Of a stretch of 64,000 nt of DNA, positions 1 through 8,376 are shown piece after piece. The DNA is from Streptomyces monashensis (GTDB lineage Bacteria > Actinomycetota > Actinomycetes > Streptomycetales > Streptomycetaceae): positions 62,001-126,000 of the forward strand of contig NZ_MLYO01000051.1 in the NCBI RefSeq assembly GCF_001866665.1, read 5' to 3'. The position numbers and the translations under genes are program-made. The notes under the pieces were generated by a model. It saw only the letters and a list, made by a program, of their open reading frames with translations, ran no database searches and had not been told where the DNA came from. Position 1 is the first letter of the stretch. Each line of letters begins with the position of its first letter.

Positions 1-397
1 GCTCGCCCTGCCCCGCCGCCGGGACCCTGGGATCGGCGCCCCACGGGGTGTGCCCGTCACCGGCGCCCGCCCGGCCCTGCGCGCCGCCCGCACCGGCACG
101 CTGCCCCTGCTGCCCGCCGGCCGCCGGGCCGCCCGCCTGCTGCTGCCCGGTGGGCGTCGCCGGCTGGGGGTCCTCGTCGAAGAAGTGCGGCCCCGTCTCC
201 TCCACGGCCGGGGCCGGGGTCACCGGGCGGACGCCCGGGGGCGGGGTGAGCGGCTCGCCGTCCCGCGGCGCCGGGCGGCTGGTGCCGGGCACCCAGGAGG
301 CGCCGTTCCAGTACCGGACGTAGCCGGGGATGGACGGGTCCGGGTAGTAGCCCTCGCGGGGCCTGTCGTCACCTGGGGCCGGGGTTGGGGCGCTCAT
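1..397 (-). CDS. DUF2510-domain protein, probably RDD family (partial)
   Basis: Only the first 132 codons are inside the window; the gene runs off the left edge. The N-terminus (residues about 16-42) has the DUF2510 signature of an aromatic/proline motif, YYPDPSIPGYVRYWNG followed by ASWVPGT. A Pro/Gln/Gly/Ala-rich low-complexity stretch follows. In streptomycetes this arrangement usually precedes an RDD transmembrane domain, which would lie outside the window, so the RDD call is inference. The gene is divergent from ssgG, with about 234 bp between the two starts. No function is known beyond a membrane-associated role. Confidence 0.7.
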   Translation of the reverse strand, partial: MSAPTPAPGDDRPREGYYPDPSIPGYVRYWNGASWVPGTSRPAPRDGEPLTPPPGVRPVTPAPAVEETGPHFFDEDPQPATPTGQQQAGGPAAGGQQGQRAGAGGAQGRAGAGDGHTPWGADPRVPAAGQGE

Positions 398-631
398 GTC
401 CGTCGTCCCGTATCTGCTCGGGGGTGTGCTGAAGGGTCCACATCTATCAGACCGGGGCGGCCCGCAGCGCCAGTCCCGCCGGACCGAACCCCTTCCGGGC
501 AACGCCGGACCCGGCTCTCACAGATCCCCGGAAAAAATTTCCCAGAACCCGCGTAATGGCGCGGCCCTCGCCCTCTCTCCCCCGGTGCGGGCCCGTTCCG
601 AGGCCCCCGGCACGAGAAGAAGGGCAACGTC

Positions 632-1045
632 ATGCATCACACCGTGGTGGAGCGGGAGCTGGAGCTGAGGCTCATCCTGGCGCCGGAGCGCAGCATCCCG
701 GTCCCGGCCCGGCTCGTCTACCGCTCCGACGATCCGTACGCCGTCCACATCACCTTCCACATCAACTCCGAGTCCCCGGTCCACTGGACGTTCGCCCGCG
801 ATCTGCTGGTGGAGGGGGTGTTCCGGCCGTGCGGGCACGGGGACGTGCGGGTGTGGCCGACGAAGGCCGACGGGCGCAGCGTCGTGCTGATCGCGCTCAG
901 CTCCCCGGACGGGGACGCGCTGCTGGAGGCGCCGATCCCGCAGGTGTCGGCGTGGCTGGAGCGGACGCTGACGGCGGTGCCGCCGGGGACGGAGGGCGAG
1001 CAGCTGGGCATCGACGACGCCCTCGACCAGCTGCTCGCCCGGTGA
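632..1045 (+). CDS. ssgG: SsgA-like protein SsgG, sporulation-specific cell division
   Basis: 137 aa, the normal length of the actinomycete-specific SsgA-like family, which controls septum-site localisation and peptidoglycan remodelling during sporulation. The visible family core is the run around DPYAVHITFHINSE, WTFARDLLVEG, GDVRVWP and IALSSPDGDALLEAP. I chose SsgG rather than SsgA or SsgB from context: from memory, ssgG sits just upstream of an FAD-linked oxidase and hppD in S. coelicolor, as here. The ATG follows an AGAAGGG ribosome-binding site. A strong hairpin overlaps the stop codon. SALP membership is certain; the G paralogue assignment rests on synteny. Confidence 0.85.
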   Translation: MHHTVVERELELRLILAPERSIPVPARLVYRSDDPYAVHITFHINSESPVHWTFARDLLVEGVFRPCGHGDVRVWPTKADGRSVVLIALSSPDGDALLEAPIPQVSAWLERTLTAVPPGTEGEQLGIDDALDQLLAR

Positions 1046-1059
1046 GCAGCTGGTCGAGG
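1021..1059 (+). terminator. Hairpin overlapping the ssgG stop codon
   Basis: A perfect 16-bp inverted repeat (arms 1021-1036 and 1044-1059, 7-nt loop) spans the last codons and stop of ssgG. There is no U-tract, as is common in Streptomyces. It sits between convergent genes and could stop transcription from both sides. Confidence 0.65.
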
Positions 1060-1086
1060 CCGGTGAGCCGACGGGGCCGCGGGGGC

Positions 1087-2496
1087 TCAGAACAGCTTGC
1101 CCGGGTTGAGGATGCCCAGCGGGTCGAAGGCGTGCTTCACCGCGCGCTGCATCTCCACCCCGACCGGGCCGATCTCCCGGGCCAGCCACTCCTTCTTCAG
1201 GACGCCGACGCCGTGTTCGCCGGTGATGGTGCCGCCCAGCTCCAGGCCGAGGGCCATGATCTCGTCGAAGGACGCGCGGGCCCGCCGGGACTCGTCCTCG
1301 TCCTGGGCGTCGAAGCAGACGGTGGGGTGGGTGTTGCCGTCGCCGGCGTGCGCGCAGACGCCGATCGTCAGGTCGTACGCGGCGGCGATCCGCTCGACGC
1401 CTTCGAGCATCGCGCCCAGCCGGGAGCGGGGCACGCACACGTCGTCGATCATCGTCGTGCCCTTGACCGCCTCCAGCGCGGTCAGCGAGAGCCGCCGGGC
1501 CTGGAGGAGGAGTTCGGACTCGGCGGCGTCCTCGGCCGGTACGACCTGGGTGGCGCCGGCCGCCTCGCACAGGGCGCCGACGGCGGCGAGGTCGGCGGCC
1601 GGGTCCGGGGTGTCGAAGGCGGCCAGCAGCAGCGCCTCGGTGGTCTCCGGCAGACCCATGTGGGCGAGGTCGTTGACCGCCTTGACGGTCGTACGGTCCA
1701 TCAGTTCGAGGAGGGAGGGCACGTGACCTCCCTCCATGATCCGGCAGACGGCGTCGCAGGCCGCCGCGGCGGAGGGGAACTCGGCGGCCAGCACCAGTTG
1801 CCGCGGCGGCTTCGGCTTCAGCGCGAGGACGGCCCGGACGACGATGCCGAGGGAGCCCTCGGAGCCGACGAAGAGCCGGGTGAGGTCGTAGCCGGCGACG
1901 CCCTTCGCCGTGCGGCGGCCGGTGGACATCAGACGGCCGTCGGCCAGCACCACGTCCAGGCCGAGCACGTACTCGGCCGTGACCCCGTACTTCACACAGC
2001 ACAGGCCGCCGGAGGCCGTGCCGATGTTGCCGCCGATGGTGCACATCTCCCAGCTGGACGGGTCCGGCGGGTAGTACAGGCCGTGTTCCTCGACCGCGCG
2101 GGAGAGCGCGGCGTTGACGACGCCCGGCTCGACCACCGCGATCCGGTCGACCGGGCTGATCTCCAGGATGCGGTCCATCCGGGTGAGGGACAGCACGACG
2201 CAGCCGTCGGTGGCGTTCGCGGCGCCGGACAGACCGGAGCGGGCGCCCTGCGGGACGACCGGGACGCACAGCTCGGTCGCGACACGCATGACGTGCTGCA
2301 CCTGTTCGACGGTGCGGGGCAGGACGACGACGGCGGGGGCGCCGGCCGGGCAGAAGCTCGCCATGTCGCGGGCATAGGACGCGGTGACGTCCGGGTCGGT
2401 CAGGACGGCCTCGGCGGGCAGGCCGGCCAGGAGCCGGTCGGTGAGGTTGCTCGTCTCTGCGGTGTCGTCGGAGCGAGGGGCTTCGATACGGCTCAT
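1087..2496 (-). CDS. FAD-linked oxidase, glycolate/D-lactate dehydrogenase type (GlcD-like)
   Basis: 469 aa. The N-terminal half is an FAD-binding PCMH domain: VVPQGARSGLSG, then PDPSSWEMCTIGGNIGTASGG, and GYDLTRLFVGSEGSLG. The C-terminal half is the FAD-oxidase C domain, with CAHAGDGNTHP and GTITGEHGVGVLKKEWL. Members oxidise 2-hydroxy acids such as glycolate or D-lactate; the real substrate cannot be read from sequence. The ATG at 2496 has a weak ribosome-binding site; longer in-frame extension upstream lacks homology. It is convergent with ssgG and not in an obvious operon. Confidence 0.85.
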   Translation of the reverse strand: MSRIEAPRSDDTAETSNLTDRLLAGLPAEAVLTDPDVTASYARDMASFCPAGAPAVVVLPRTVEQVQHVMRVATELCVPVVPQGARSGLSGAANATDGCVVLSLTRMDRILEISPVDRIAVVEPGVVNAALSRAVEEHGLYYPPDPSSWEMCTIGGNIGTASGGLCCVKYGVTAEYVLGLDVVLADGRLMSTGRRTAKGVAGYDLTRLFVGSEGSLGIVVRAVLALKPKPPRQLVLAAEFPSAAAACDAVCRIMEGGHVPSLLELMDRTTVKAVNDLAHMGLPETTEALLLAAFDTPDPAADLAAVGALCEAAGATQVVPAEDAAESELLLQARRLSLTALEAVKGTTMIDDVCVPRSRLGAMLEGVERIAAAYDLTIGVCAHAGDGNTHPTVCFDAQDEDESRRARASFDEIMALGLELGGTITGEHGVGVLKKEWLAREIGPVGVEMQRAVKHAFDPLGILNPGKLF

Positions 2497-2594
2497 GATC
2501 ACAGCGTGACACTCGCGGCCATCGGTGTGAACCCCGTACCGGCCTCCCTTGGGCCGCCCGGATGTGCTCGTCGTACTGACGCACAGTGAGCGCC

Positions 2595-2813
2595 ATGGAC
2601 TACCGACTGACCATGCCGGGTACCTGCCGGGTGTTGTTGCTGGCGCTGCTGGCGGCCGGTGTCGCCGTGGCCGTGGTGCTGACGCTGCTGCCGCGGGAGC
2701 GGCCACGGACGGTGGTCCGGGCACCGGCCGCCGGCCCGGGGGCGCCGTTCACGCGGGCGCGGGCGGTGCCGGGCGGCGCACCAAAGATGGCACCGCCCAG
2801 GATCACCTTGTAG
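2595..2813 (+). CDS. Small single-pass membrane protein (hypothetical)
   Basis: 72 codons from ATG 2595 (a GTG lies at 2586). A hydrophobic segment at residues about 10-30 (VLLLALLAAGVAVAVVLTLL) looks like a membrane anchor and is followed by an Arg/Pro/Ala-rich tail. No good ribosome-binding site precedes it and no family is recognised. It fits between two opposing genes without overlap, which mildly supports a real gene. It may equally be a chance ORF in GC-rich DNA. Confidence 0.35.
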   Translation: MDYRLTMPGTCRVLLLALLAAGVAVAVVLTLLPRERPRTVVRAPAAGPGAPFTRARAVPGGAPKMAPPRITL

Positions 2814-2826
2814 GGAACTGGGGGAA

Positions 2827-3975
2827 CTAGAGGTTGCCCCGCTTCTCCTGCTCGCGCTCGATCGCCTCGAACAGGGCCTTGAAGTTGCCCTTGCCGAAGC
2901 CCATCGAGCCGTGCCGCTCGATGATCTCGAAGAAGACCGTCGGACGGTCCTGGACCGGCTTGGTGAAGATCTGCAGCAGATAGCCGTCCTCGTCGCGGTC
3001 GGCGAGGATCCTCAGCTCACGCAGGGTCTCGATCGGCACACGGGTGTCGCCGACCCACTCGCCGAGGGTGTCGTAGTACGAGTCCGGGGTGCCGAGGAAC
3101 TCGACGCCGGCCGCGCGCATGGTGCGTACGGTCTGCACGATGTCGTTGGTGTTCAGCGCGATGTGCTGGACGCCGGGGCCGCCGTAGAACTCCAGGTACT
3201 CGTCGATCTGGGACTTCTTCTTGGCGATCGCGGGCTCGTTGAGCGGGAACTTCACCTTCAGGGTGCCGTCCGCGACGACCTTCGACATCAGGGCGCTGTA
3301 CTCGGTGGCGATGTCGTCGCCCACGAACTCCTTCATGTTCGTGAAGCCCATGACGTTGTTGTAGAAGGCCACCCACTCGTCCATCCGGCCGAGCTCGACG
3401 TTGCCGACGCAGTGGTCGATGGCCTGGAAGGTGCGCTGGGCGGGCTGGGCGACCATCGGCCGGGCGGCGACGTAGCCGGGCAGGTAGGGGCCGTCGTAGC
3501 CGGTGCGCTCGACGAGGGTGTGGCGGGTCTCGCCGTAGGTGGCGATCGCGGCGAGGACGACGGTGCCGTGCTCGTCCTTCACCTCGTACGGCTCGGCGAG
3601 CGAGCGGGCGCCGTGCCCGACGGCGTAGGCGTGGGCGGCGCGGGCGTCGGGGACCTCGATGGCCAGGTCGATGACGCCGTCGCCGTGCTCGGCCACGTGC
3701 CGGGAGAGGAACTCGCCCCAGGGGGTGCTCGGCCTGATCACCGAGGTGAACACGAACCGGGCGGAGCCGTTCTCCAGGACGTAACTGGCGGTCTCGCGGC
3801 TTCCGTTCTCCGGTCCGGAGTACGCGACCACCTTCATGCCGAAGGCAGTGGAGTAGTAGTGCGCCGCCTGCTTGGCGTTGCCCACGGCGAAGACGACCGC
3901 GTCCATCCCCTTGACCGGGAAGGGATCGGCCTGCCGGGCGGTGTCGGGAGTCTGGTGTGTGGTCTGCTGCGTCAT
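2827..3975 (-). CDS. hppD: 4-hydroxyphenylpyruvate dioxygenase
   Basis: 382 aa, the usual bacterial length. It converts 4-hydroxyphenylpyruvate to homogentisate in tyrosine catabolism with non-haem Fe(II). The iron triad is visible as His188 (AIDHCVGN), His271 (GVQHIALN) and Glu350 (VFFEIIER). The C-terminal gate helix has the family run GFGKGNFKALFE. Two vicinal-oxygen-chelate domains are present. The gene is divergent from an Lrp/AsnC regulator, and the shared intergenic region holds palindromes, so regulation by tyrosine or a related ligand through that regulator is likely. The ATG at 3975 keeps the conserved N-terminus. Confidence 0.96.
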   Translation of the reverse strand: MTQQTTHQTPDTARQADPFPVKGMDAVVFAVGNAKQAAHYYSTAFGMKVVAYSGPENGSRETASYVLENGSARFVFTSVIRPSTPWGEFLSRHVAEHGDGVIDLAIEVPDARAAHAYAVGHGARSLAEPYEVKDEHGTVVLAAIATYGETRHTLVERTGYDGPYLPGYVAARPMVAQPAQRTFQAIDHCVGNVELGRMDEWVAFYNNVMGFTNMKEFVGDDIATEYSALMSKVVADGTLKVKFPLNEPAIAKKKSQIDEYLEFYGGPGVQHIALNTNDIVQTVRTMRAAGVEFLGTPDSYYDTLGEWVGDTRVPIETLRELRILADRDEDGYLLQIFTKPVQDRPTVFFEIIERHGSMGFGKGNFKALFEAIEREQEKRGNL

Positions 3976-4003
3976 GGCGGAAGCGTGGCCCCGCCCCGCA
4001 AGG

Positions 4004-4075
4004 TGCGCAATAGTTTGCGTATCGGCTGGGCAGTCTGTACAGCGATATGGCCGTACCAGCGAGCTTTCTGTACAG
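4004..4075. promoter_or_regulatory. Candidate Lrp/AsnC operators in the hppD-regulator intergenic region
   Basis: Two identical 8-bp palindromes CTGTACAG lie at 4035-4042 and 4068-4075, exactly 33 bp apart, or about three helical turns. An imperfect dyad, TGCGCAATAGTTTGCGTA, lies at 4004-4021 close to the hppD start. The region lies between the divergent starts of hppD and the AsnC-type gene. Helically phased dyads are typical of Lrp/AsnC binding; assignment to this regulator is inference. Confidence 0.5.
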
Positions 4076-4097
4076 GATGACCATCCCTGGAGGTGCC

Positions 4098-4577
4098 GTG
4101 GCGATCGATCATCTGGACGGGCGGATCATCGTGCTGCTGGCCGACGAGCCGCGCGTCGGGGTGCTGGAGATGTCCCGGCGGCTGGGGGTGGCGCGCGGGA
4201 CCGTGCAGGCGCGTCTGGACCGGCTTCAGTCGAACGGAGTCATCCGCGGATTCGGTCCCCAGGTGGAGCCCGCGGCCCTCGGCTACCCGGTCACCGCCTT
4301 CGCCACGCTCCAGATCCGGCAGGGCCAAGGCCCCGACGTCCGGGCCCACTTGACGACCGTGCCGGAGGTGCTGGAGCTGCTGACCACGACCGGCAGCGGG
4401 GACATGCTGTGCCGGCTGGTGGCCCGGTCGAACGCCGATCTTCAACGGGTGATCGACCGCGTCGTCGGTTTTGATGGCATCGTCCGGGCCTCCACGGCGA
4501 TCGTCATGGAGAACCCCGTTCCGCTGCGGATCATCCCGCTGGTGGAGCAGGCCGCCCGGGACAGCGAAGGGACGTGA
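4098..4577 (+). CDS. Lrp/AsnC-family transcriptional regulator
   Basis: 159 aa. An N-terminal AsnC-type helix-turn-helix (LSRRLGVARGTVQARLDRL region, preceded by IIVLLADEPRVGVLEM) is followed by a RAM ligand-binding/oligomerisation domain with VLELLTTTGSGDMLCRLVA. I chose GTG at 4098 because GGAGG lies just upstream; the in-frame ATGs at 4047 and 4077 have none. It is divergent from hppD, so it probably controls tyrosine catabolism, and lies 35 bp upstream of the osmoprotectant transporter, so read-through is possible. Its effector is unknown. Confidence 0.9.
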   Translation: MAIDHLDGRIIVLLADEPRVGVLEMSRRLGVARGTVQARLDRLQSNGVIRGFGPQVEPAALGYPVTAFATLQIRQGQGPDVRAHLTTVPEVLELLTTTGSGDMLCRLVARSNADLQRVIDRVVGFDGIVRASTAIVMENPVPLRIIPLVEQAARDSEGT

Positions 4578-4612
4578 CCTGTAGCGGCGTGACCGGTCTG
4601 GGGTGAGCGCGG

Positions 4613-5260
4613 GTGAACTTCTGGGAGTACCTGGGCAGTCGTCAACAGCAGCTGCTCGCGGACGCCTACCAGCACGCCAGCGCGGTCTTCCAGTGCATGG
4701 TCCTCGCGACCGTCATCGGGGTGGTGATCGGGGTCGTCACCTACCGCTCCGACTGGGCGGGCAACCTCGCCACCACCGCGACCTCCACCGTGCTCACCGT
4801 CCCCTCCCTCGCCCTGATCGGTCTGCTCGTCCCGGTCGTCGGGCTGGGCGTGCCGCCGACGGTGATCGCGCTGACGCTGTACGGGCTGCTGCCGATCGTG
4901 CGCAACGCGATCGTGGGCCTGCGCGGGGTCGACCCGATGCTGGTGGACGCGGCCCGGGGCATCGGCATGTCCCGGGCGATGCGGCTGGTGCGGGTGGAGC
5001 TGCCGCTGGCCTGGCCGCCGATCCTGACCGGGATCCGGGTCTCCACGCAGATGCTGATGGGCATCGCCGCGATCGCCGCCTACGCCTCCGGCCCCGGGCT
5101 CGGCAACGAGATCTTCCGCGGGCTCGCCTCCCTGGGCAGCAAGAACGCGCTGAACCAGGTGCTCGCGGGCACCCTCGGGATCATCATCCTCGCACTCCTG
5201 TTCGACGCCGCGTACGTCCTGATCGGGCGGCTGACCATCCCCAGGGGGATCCGTGTCTGA
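4613..5260 (+). CDS. Osmoprotectant/glycine betaine ABC transporter permease (OpuCB type)
   Basis: 215 aa, with about five to six membrane segments and the MetI-like permease fold. The EAA-type cytoplasmic loop is seen as DAARGIGMSRAMRLVRVELPLAWPPILTG. This is the shorter of two permeases in a four-gene OpuC-like operon. The GTG start lies 35 bp after the AsnC gene. The reading frame ends 8 bp inside the ATPase gene, a translational-coupling overlap. The expected substrates are glycine betaine, carnitine, choline or proline betaine, judged by family only. Confidence 0.9.
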   Translation: MNFWEYLGSRQQQLLADAYQHASAVFQCMVLATVIGVVIGVVTYRSDWAGNLATTATSTVLTVPSLALIGLLVPVVGLGVPPTVIALTLYGLLPIVRNAIVGLRGVDPMLVDAARGIGMSRAMRLVRVELPLAWPPILTGIRVSTQMLMGIAAIAAYASGPGLGNEIFRGLASLGSKNALNQVLAGTLGIIILALLFDAAYVLIGRLTIPRGIRV

Positions 5261-6524
5261 GACCGCCGCCCAGGAGACGACCGCGCACACCGCCTCGACC
5301 GCGCACGGCGCCTCGATCGAGCTGGAGAACCTGACCAAGCACTACCCGGGCGGCGCGCAGCCGGCCGTGGACGGCGTGAGCATGGAGATCAAGGCGGGCG
5401 AGACGGTCGTCTTCGTCGGCCCGTCCGGCTGCGGGAAGTCCACGACGCTCAAGATGATCAACCGGCTGATCGAGCCGACCGGCGGCCGGATCCGGATCGG
5501 CGGCGAGGACGTCACCGACATCGACCCGGTGAAGCTGCGCCGCAAGGTCGGCTACGCCATCCAGTCCGCCGGTCTCTTCCCGCACATGACCGTCGCGCAG
5601 AACATCGCCCTGGTGCCGAGGATGACCGGCTGGCCGAAGGCGCGGATCCGGGCCCGGGTCGAGGAGCTGCTCGACCTCGTCGGGCTCGACCCGGGCGAGT
5701 TCCGGGGGCGCTATCCGCGCCGGCTGTCGGGCGGACAGCAGCAACGGGTGGGTGTGGCACGGGCGTTGGCGGCGGATCCGCCGGTGCTGCTGATGGACGA
5801 GCCGTTCGGCGCGGTCGACCCGATCACCCGCGACCACCTCCAGGACGAGCTGATCCGGCTCCAGCACGAGCTGCACAAGACGATCGTGTTCGTCACCCAC
5901 GACTTCGACGAGGCGATCAAACTGGGCGACCGGATCGCCGTGCTGCGCGAACGCTCGCACATCGCCCAGTTCGACACCCCGGAGGCGATCCTCACCAACC
6001 CGGCCGACGACTTCGTCTCCGGTTTCGTCGGCGCGGGCGCGGCCCTGAAACGGCTGAACCTGACCCGGGTGCGGGACGTGGAGATGCGGGACTACCCGAC
6101 GGTGACCGTGGACACCCCGCTCCAGCAGATCTTCGGGCATCTGCGCTCCAGCGGCGAGAGCGAGATCCTGCTCCTCGACCGGCGCCGGCGCCCCTACAAG
6201 TGGCTGCGCCGCGGCGACCTGATGCGGGCCAAGGGCTCGCTGGCCCGCGCGGGCACGCTCGTGCACGACACGGTGACCCGGGACGGCACCCTGCGCGACG
6301 CGCTGGAGGCCGTGCTCACGGACAACGCGGGCCGCGTCGCGGTGACCGGCCGACGCGGGGAGTACCTCGGCGTCGTCGACATGGAGACGCTGATGAACTC
6401 CGTGCACGAACTGCTGGAGGCCGACCGGCTGGAGGCGATGGAGGCGCAGCACGAGCTGGAGGAGGCGCGCGCCCAGCAGACCCATCAGGAGCAGGAGGGT
6501 CCCGGAGGGGTGACGAAGGCATGA
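5253..6524 (+). CDS. Osmoprotectant ABC transporter ATP-binding protein with CBS domains
   Basis: 423 aa. Walker A GPSGCGKST, signature LSGGQQQRVGVARAL, Walker B VLLMDEPFGAVD and the switch histidine in FVTHDFDEA are all present. Residues about 270-390 form a tandem CBS region like OpuCA/ProV, which senses ionic strength in known members. A Glu/Gln-rich coil ends the protein. It overlaps both neighbours (8 bp upstream, ATGA downstream), which indicates one tightly coupled operon. OpuCA/ProV family assignment is firm; the exact substrate is not. Confidence 0.93.
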   Translation: MSETAAQETTAHTASTAHGASIELENLTKHYPGGAQPAVDGVSMEIKAGETVVFVGPSGCGKSTTLKMINRLIEPTGGRIRIGGEDVTDIDPVKLRRKVGYAIQSAGLFPHMTVAQNIALVPRMTGWPKARIRARVEELLDLVGLDPGEFRGRYPRRLSGGQQQRVGVARALAADPPVLLMDEPFGAVDPITRDHLQDELIRLQHELHKTIVFVTHDFDEAIKLGDRIAVLRERSHIAQFDTPEAILTNPADDFVSGFVGAGAALKRLNLTRVRDVEMRDYPTVTVDTPLQQIFGHLRSSGESEILLLDRRRRPYKWLRRGDLMRAKGSLARAGTLVHDTVTRDGTLRDALEAVLTDNAGRVAVTGRRGEYLGVVDMETLMNSVHELLEADRLEAMEAQHELEEARAQQTHQEQEGPGGVTKA

Positions 6525-7405
6525 GCACTCCCACGGGCAAGGCCCCGGCCGGCAAGGCGCCGTCCGCCGAGCGCCCCGCCGGCGAGCACGAGGTCGAGGG
6601 GCTCGCCTTCCGCGACGAGGGCGAGGCCGAGCAGGAGGCGCCGCCCCCGGCGCAGCGCCCGCCCGCCCGGCGGGTGACCTGGCAGCGGCTGACGTTCCTG
6701 CCGGCGTTCCTCGTCGCCGTACTGCTCGCGACCTGGCTGTGGTTCCGGCAGGCACACCTCGACACGATCTCGAGGAACGCGCTGTCGAACGGCCAGGTGT
6801 CCAAGGCGCTGTGGCAGCACGTGGAACTGACGGCGATCTCCACCTTCTTCGTGCTGGTCATCTCGATCCCGCTGGGCATCGTGCTCACCCGGCGCTCCTT
6901 CCGCAGGGCCACCCCGGTGGCGCTGACCTTCGCCAACATGGGTCAGGCGACGCCCGCGATCGGCCTGCTGGCCCTCCTGGTCATCTGGCTCGGCACGGGC
7001 ACGAAGGCCGCCCTGATCGGGATCATCGTCTACGCGATCCTGCCGGTCCTCTCCAACACCATCGCCGGTCTGCAGGCCAACGACCCGACGCTGCTGGAGG
7101 CGGCCCGCGGCATCGGCATGTCCCCGCTCGGCGTGCTCACCCGGGTGGAACTGCCGCTCGCCGTCCCGCTGATCCTCGCGGGCGTCCGCACGGCCCTGGT
7201 CCTCAACGTCGGCACGGCGGCCCTGGCGACCTTCGGCGGGGGCGGCGGCCTGGGCGTGCTGATCACCACCGGCATCACCACCCAGCGCATGCCGGTGCTG
7301 GTGCTCGGCTCGGTCCTCACCGTGGCACTCGCCCTGCTGGTGGACTGGCTGGCCTCGCTGGCCGAGGCGCTGCTGCGGCCGCACGGCCTGGAGGTGGGCG
7401 CATGA
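6521..7405 (+). CDS. Osmoprotectant ABC transporter permease (OpuCD type)
   Basis: 294 aa. It begins with a 55-residue hydrophilic Ala/Pro/Glu-rich extension, followed by six predicted membrane helices and the MetI loop LLEAARGIGMSPLGVLTRVELPLAVPLILAG (written here as one conserved block, positions about 195-225). The ATG overlaps the ATPase stop (ATGA). It pairs with the 215-aa permease in a heterodimeric pore. The long cytoplasmic N-terminus is unusual against the short tail of Bacillus OpuCD, but such tails are common in streptomycetes. Confidence 0.9.
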   Translation: MSTPTGKAPAGKAPSAERPAGEHEVEGLAFRDEGEAEQEAPPPAQRPPARRVTWQRLTFLPAFLVAVLLATWLWFRQAHLDTISRNALSNGQVSKALWQHVELTAISTFFVLVISIPLGIVLTRRSFRRATPVALTFANMGQATPAIGLLALLVIWLGTGTKAALIGIIVYAILPVLSNTIAGLQANDPTLLEAARGIGMSPLGVLTRVELPLAVPLILAGVRTALVLNVGTAALATFGGGGGLGVLITTGITTQRMPVLVLGSVLTVALALLVDWLASLAEALLRPHGLEVGA

Positions 7406-8358
7406 GACGCGGTGCGTGCCTGACGCTGGCGGGGCTGCTGCTGGCCTCCGGCTGCGGGCTGACCAGCGGCTCCCCCATGGCTGACGACGTGGGGCCGGGC
7501 ACGATCGGCACGGGCGGGCCGCTCAAGGGGGCCCACATCACCGTCACCTCCAAGGAGTTCACCGAGCAGCTGATCCTCGGCGCGATCATGGGGATCGCCT
7601 TCCAGGCGGCCGGCGCGGACGTGCTCGACCGCACCGGCATCCAGGGGTCGATCGGCGCCCGGGAGGCCGTCAAGGGCGGCACGGCGGACGCACAGTACGA
7701 GTACACGGGCACCGCCTGGATCACGTACCTCGGCCACAGCGAGCCCATCCCCGACCCGCAGCGACAGTGGCAGGCGGTGCGCGACGCGGACCTGCGCAAC
7801 GGGCTGACCTGGCTGCCGTCCGCGCGCCTGAACAACACCTACGCGCTGGCCATGAACCAGGCCCACTTCAGGAAGTACGGCACCACCACCCTCTCGCAGG
7901 TGGCCGCGCTCGCCGCGAAGGACCCCGGCGCCGTCACGCTGTGCGTGGAGAGCGAGTTCGCCAACCGCGCCGACGGACTGCCCGGGCTGGAGAAGGCGTA
8001 CGGGATGAGGATCCCGGCGGGCAACGTCACACAGATGGACACCGGGATCATCTACACCCAGGTGGCCAAGGGGAAGTGCACCTACGGGGAGGTGTTCACC
8101 ACCGACGGGCGGATCAAGTCGATGAACCTGGCTGTGATGGCGGACGACAGGAAGTTCTTCCCGGACTACAACGCGGCCCCGGTGGTCAACAGCAAGGTCC
8201 TGAAGCAGTGGCCGGCCATCGCGCACGTCATCGAACCGGTCACCAGGAAGCTGGACAACTCGGTCGCGCGGACCCTGAACGCCAGGGTGGACGTGGACGG
8301 CCAGGACCCGCACCAGGTGGCGCTGGACTGGATGCGGCAGCAGGGCTTCGTGAAGTAG
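7402..8358 (+). CDS. Osmoprotectant-binding lipoprotein (OpuCC/ProX type)
   Basis: 318 aa. The signal peptide ends in a lipobox LLASGC with the lipid-modified Cys near residue 18. The mature part has the OpuAC-like family features VTSKEFTEQLILGAI, YEYTGTAW and NTYALAMN. It delivers the osmoprotectant to the permease pair outside the membrane. The start overlaps the upstream permease stop (ATGA). It closes the operon; a convergent gene starts its stop codon only 18 bp away, with no clear terminator between. Confidence 0.92.
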   Translation: MRRGACLTLAGLLLASGCGLTSGSPMADDVGPGTIGTGGPLKGAHITVTSKEFTEQLILGAIMGIAFQAAGADVLDRTGIQGSIGAREAVKGGTADAQYEYTGTAWITYLGHSEPIPDPQRQWQAVRDADLRNGLTWLPSARLNNTYALAMNQAHFRKYGTTTLSQVAALAAKDPGAVTLCVESEFANRADGLPGLEKAYGMRIPAGNVTQMDTGIIYTQVAKGKCTYGEVFTTDGRIKSMNLAVMADDRKFFPDYNAAPVVNSKVLKQWPAIAHVIEPVTRKLDNSVARTLNARVDVDGQDPHQVALDWMRQQGFVK

Positions 8359-8376
8359 CGTCCCGGCGGCGGCCGT

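Noticed and set aside
518..2596. A 692-codon open frame opposite ssgG and overlapping the FAD oxidase
   Set aside because: Arg/Gly/Pro-rich shadow translation with no domain; the real genes in other frames explain the region.
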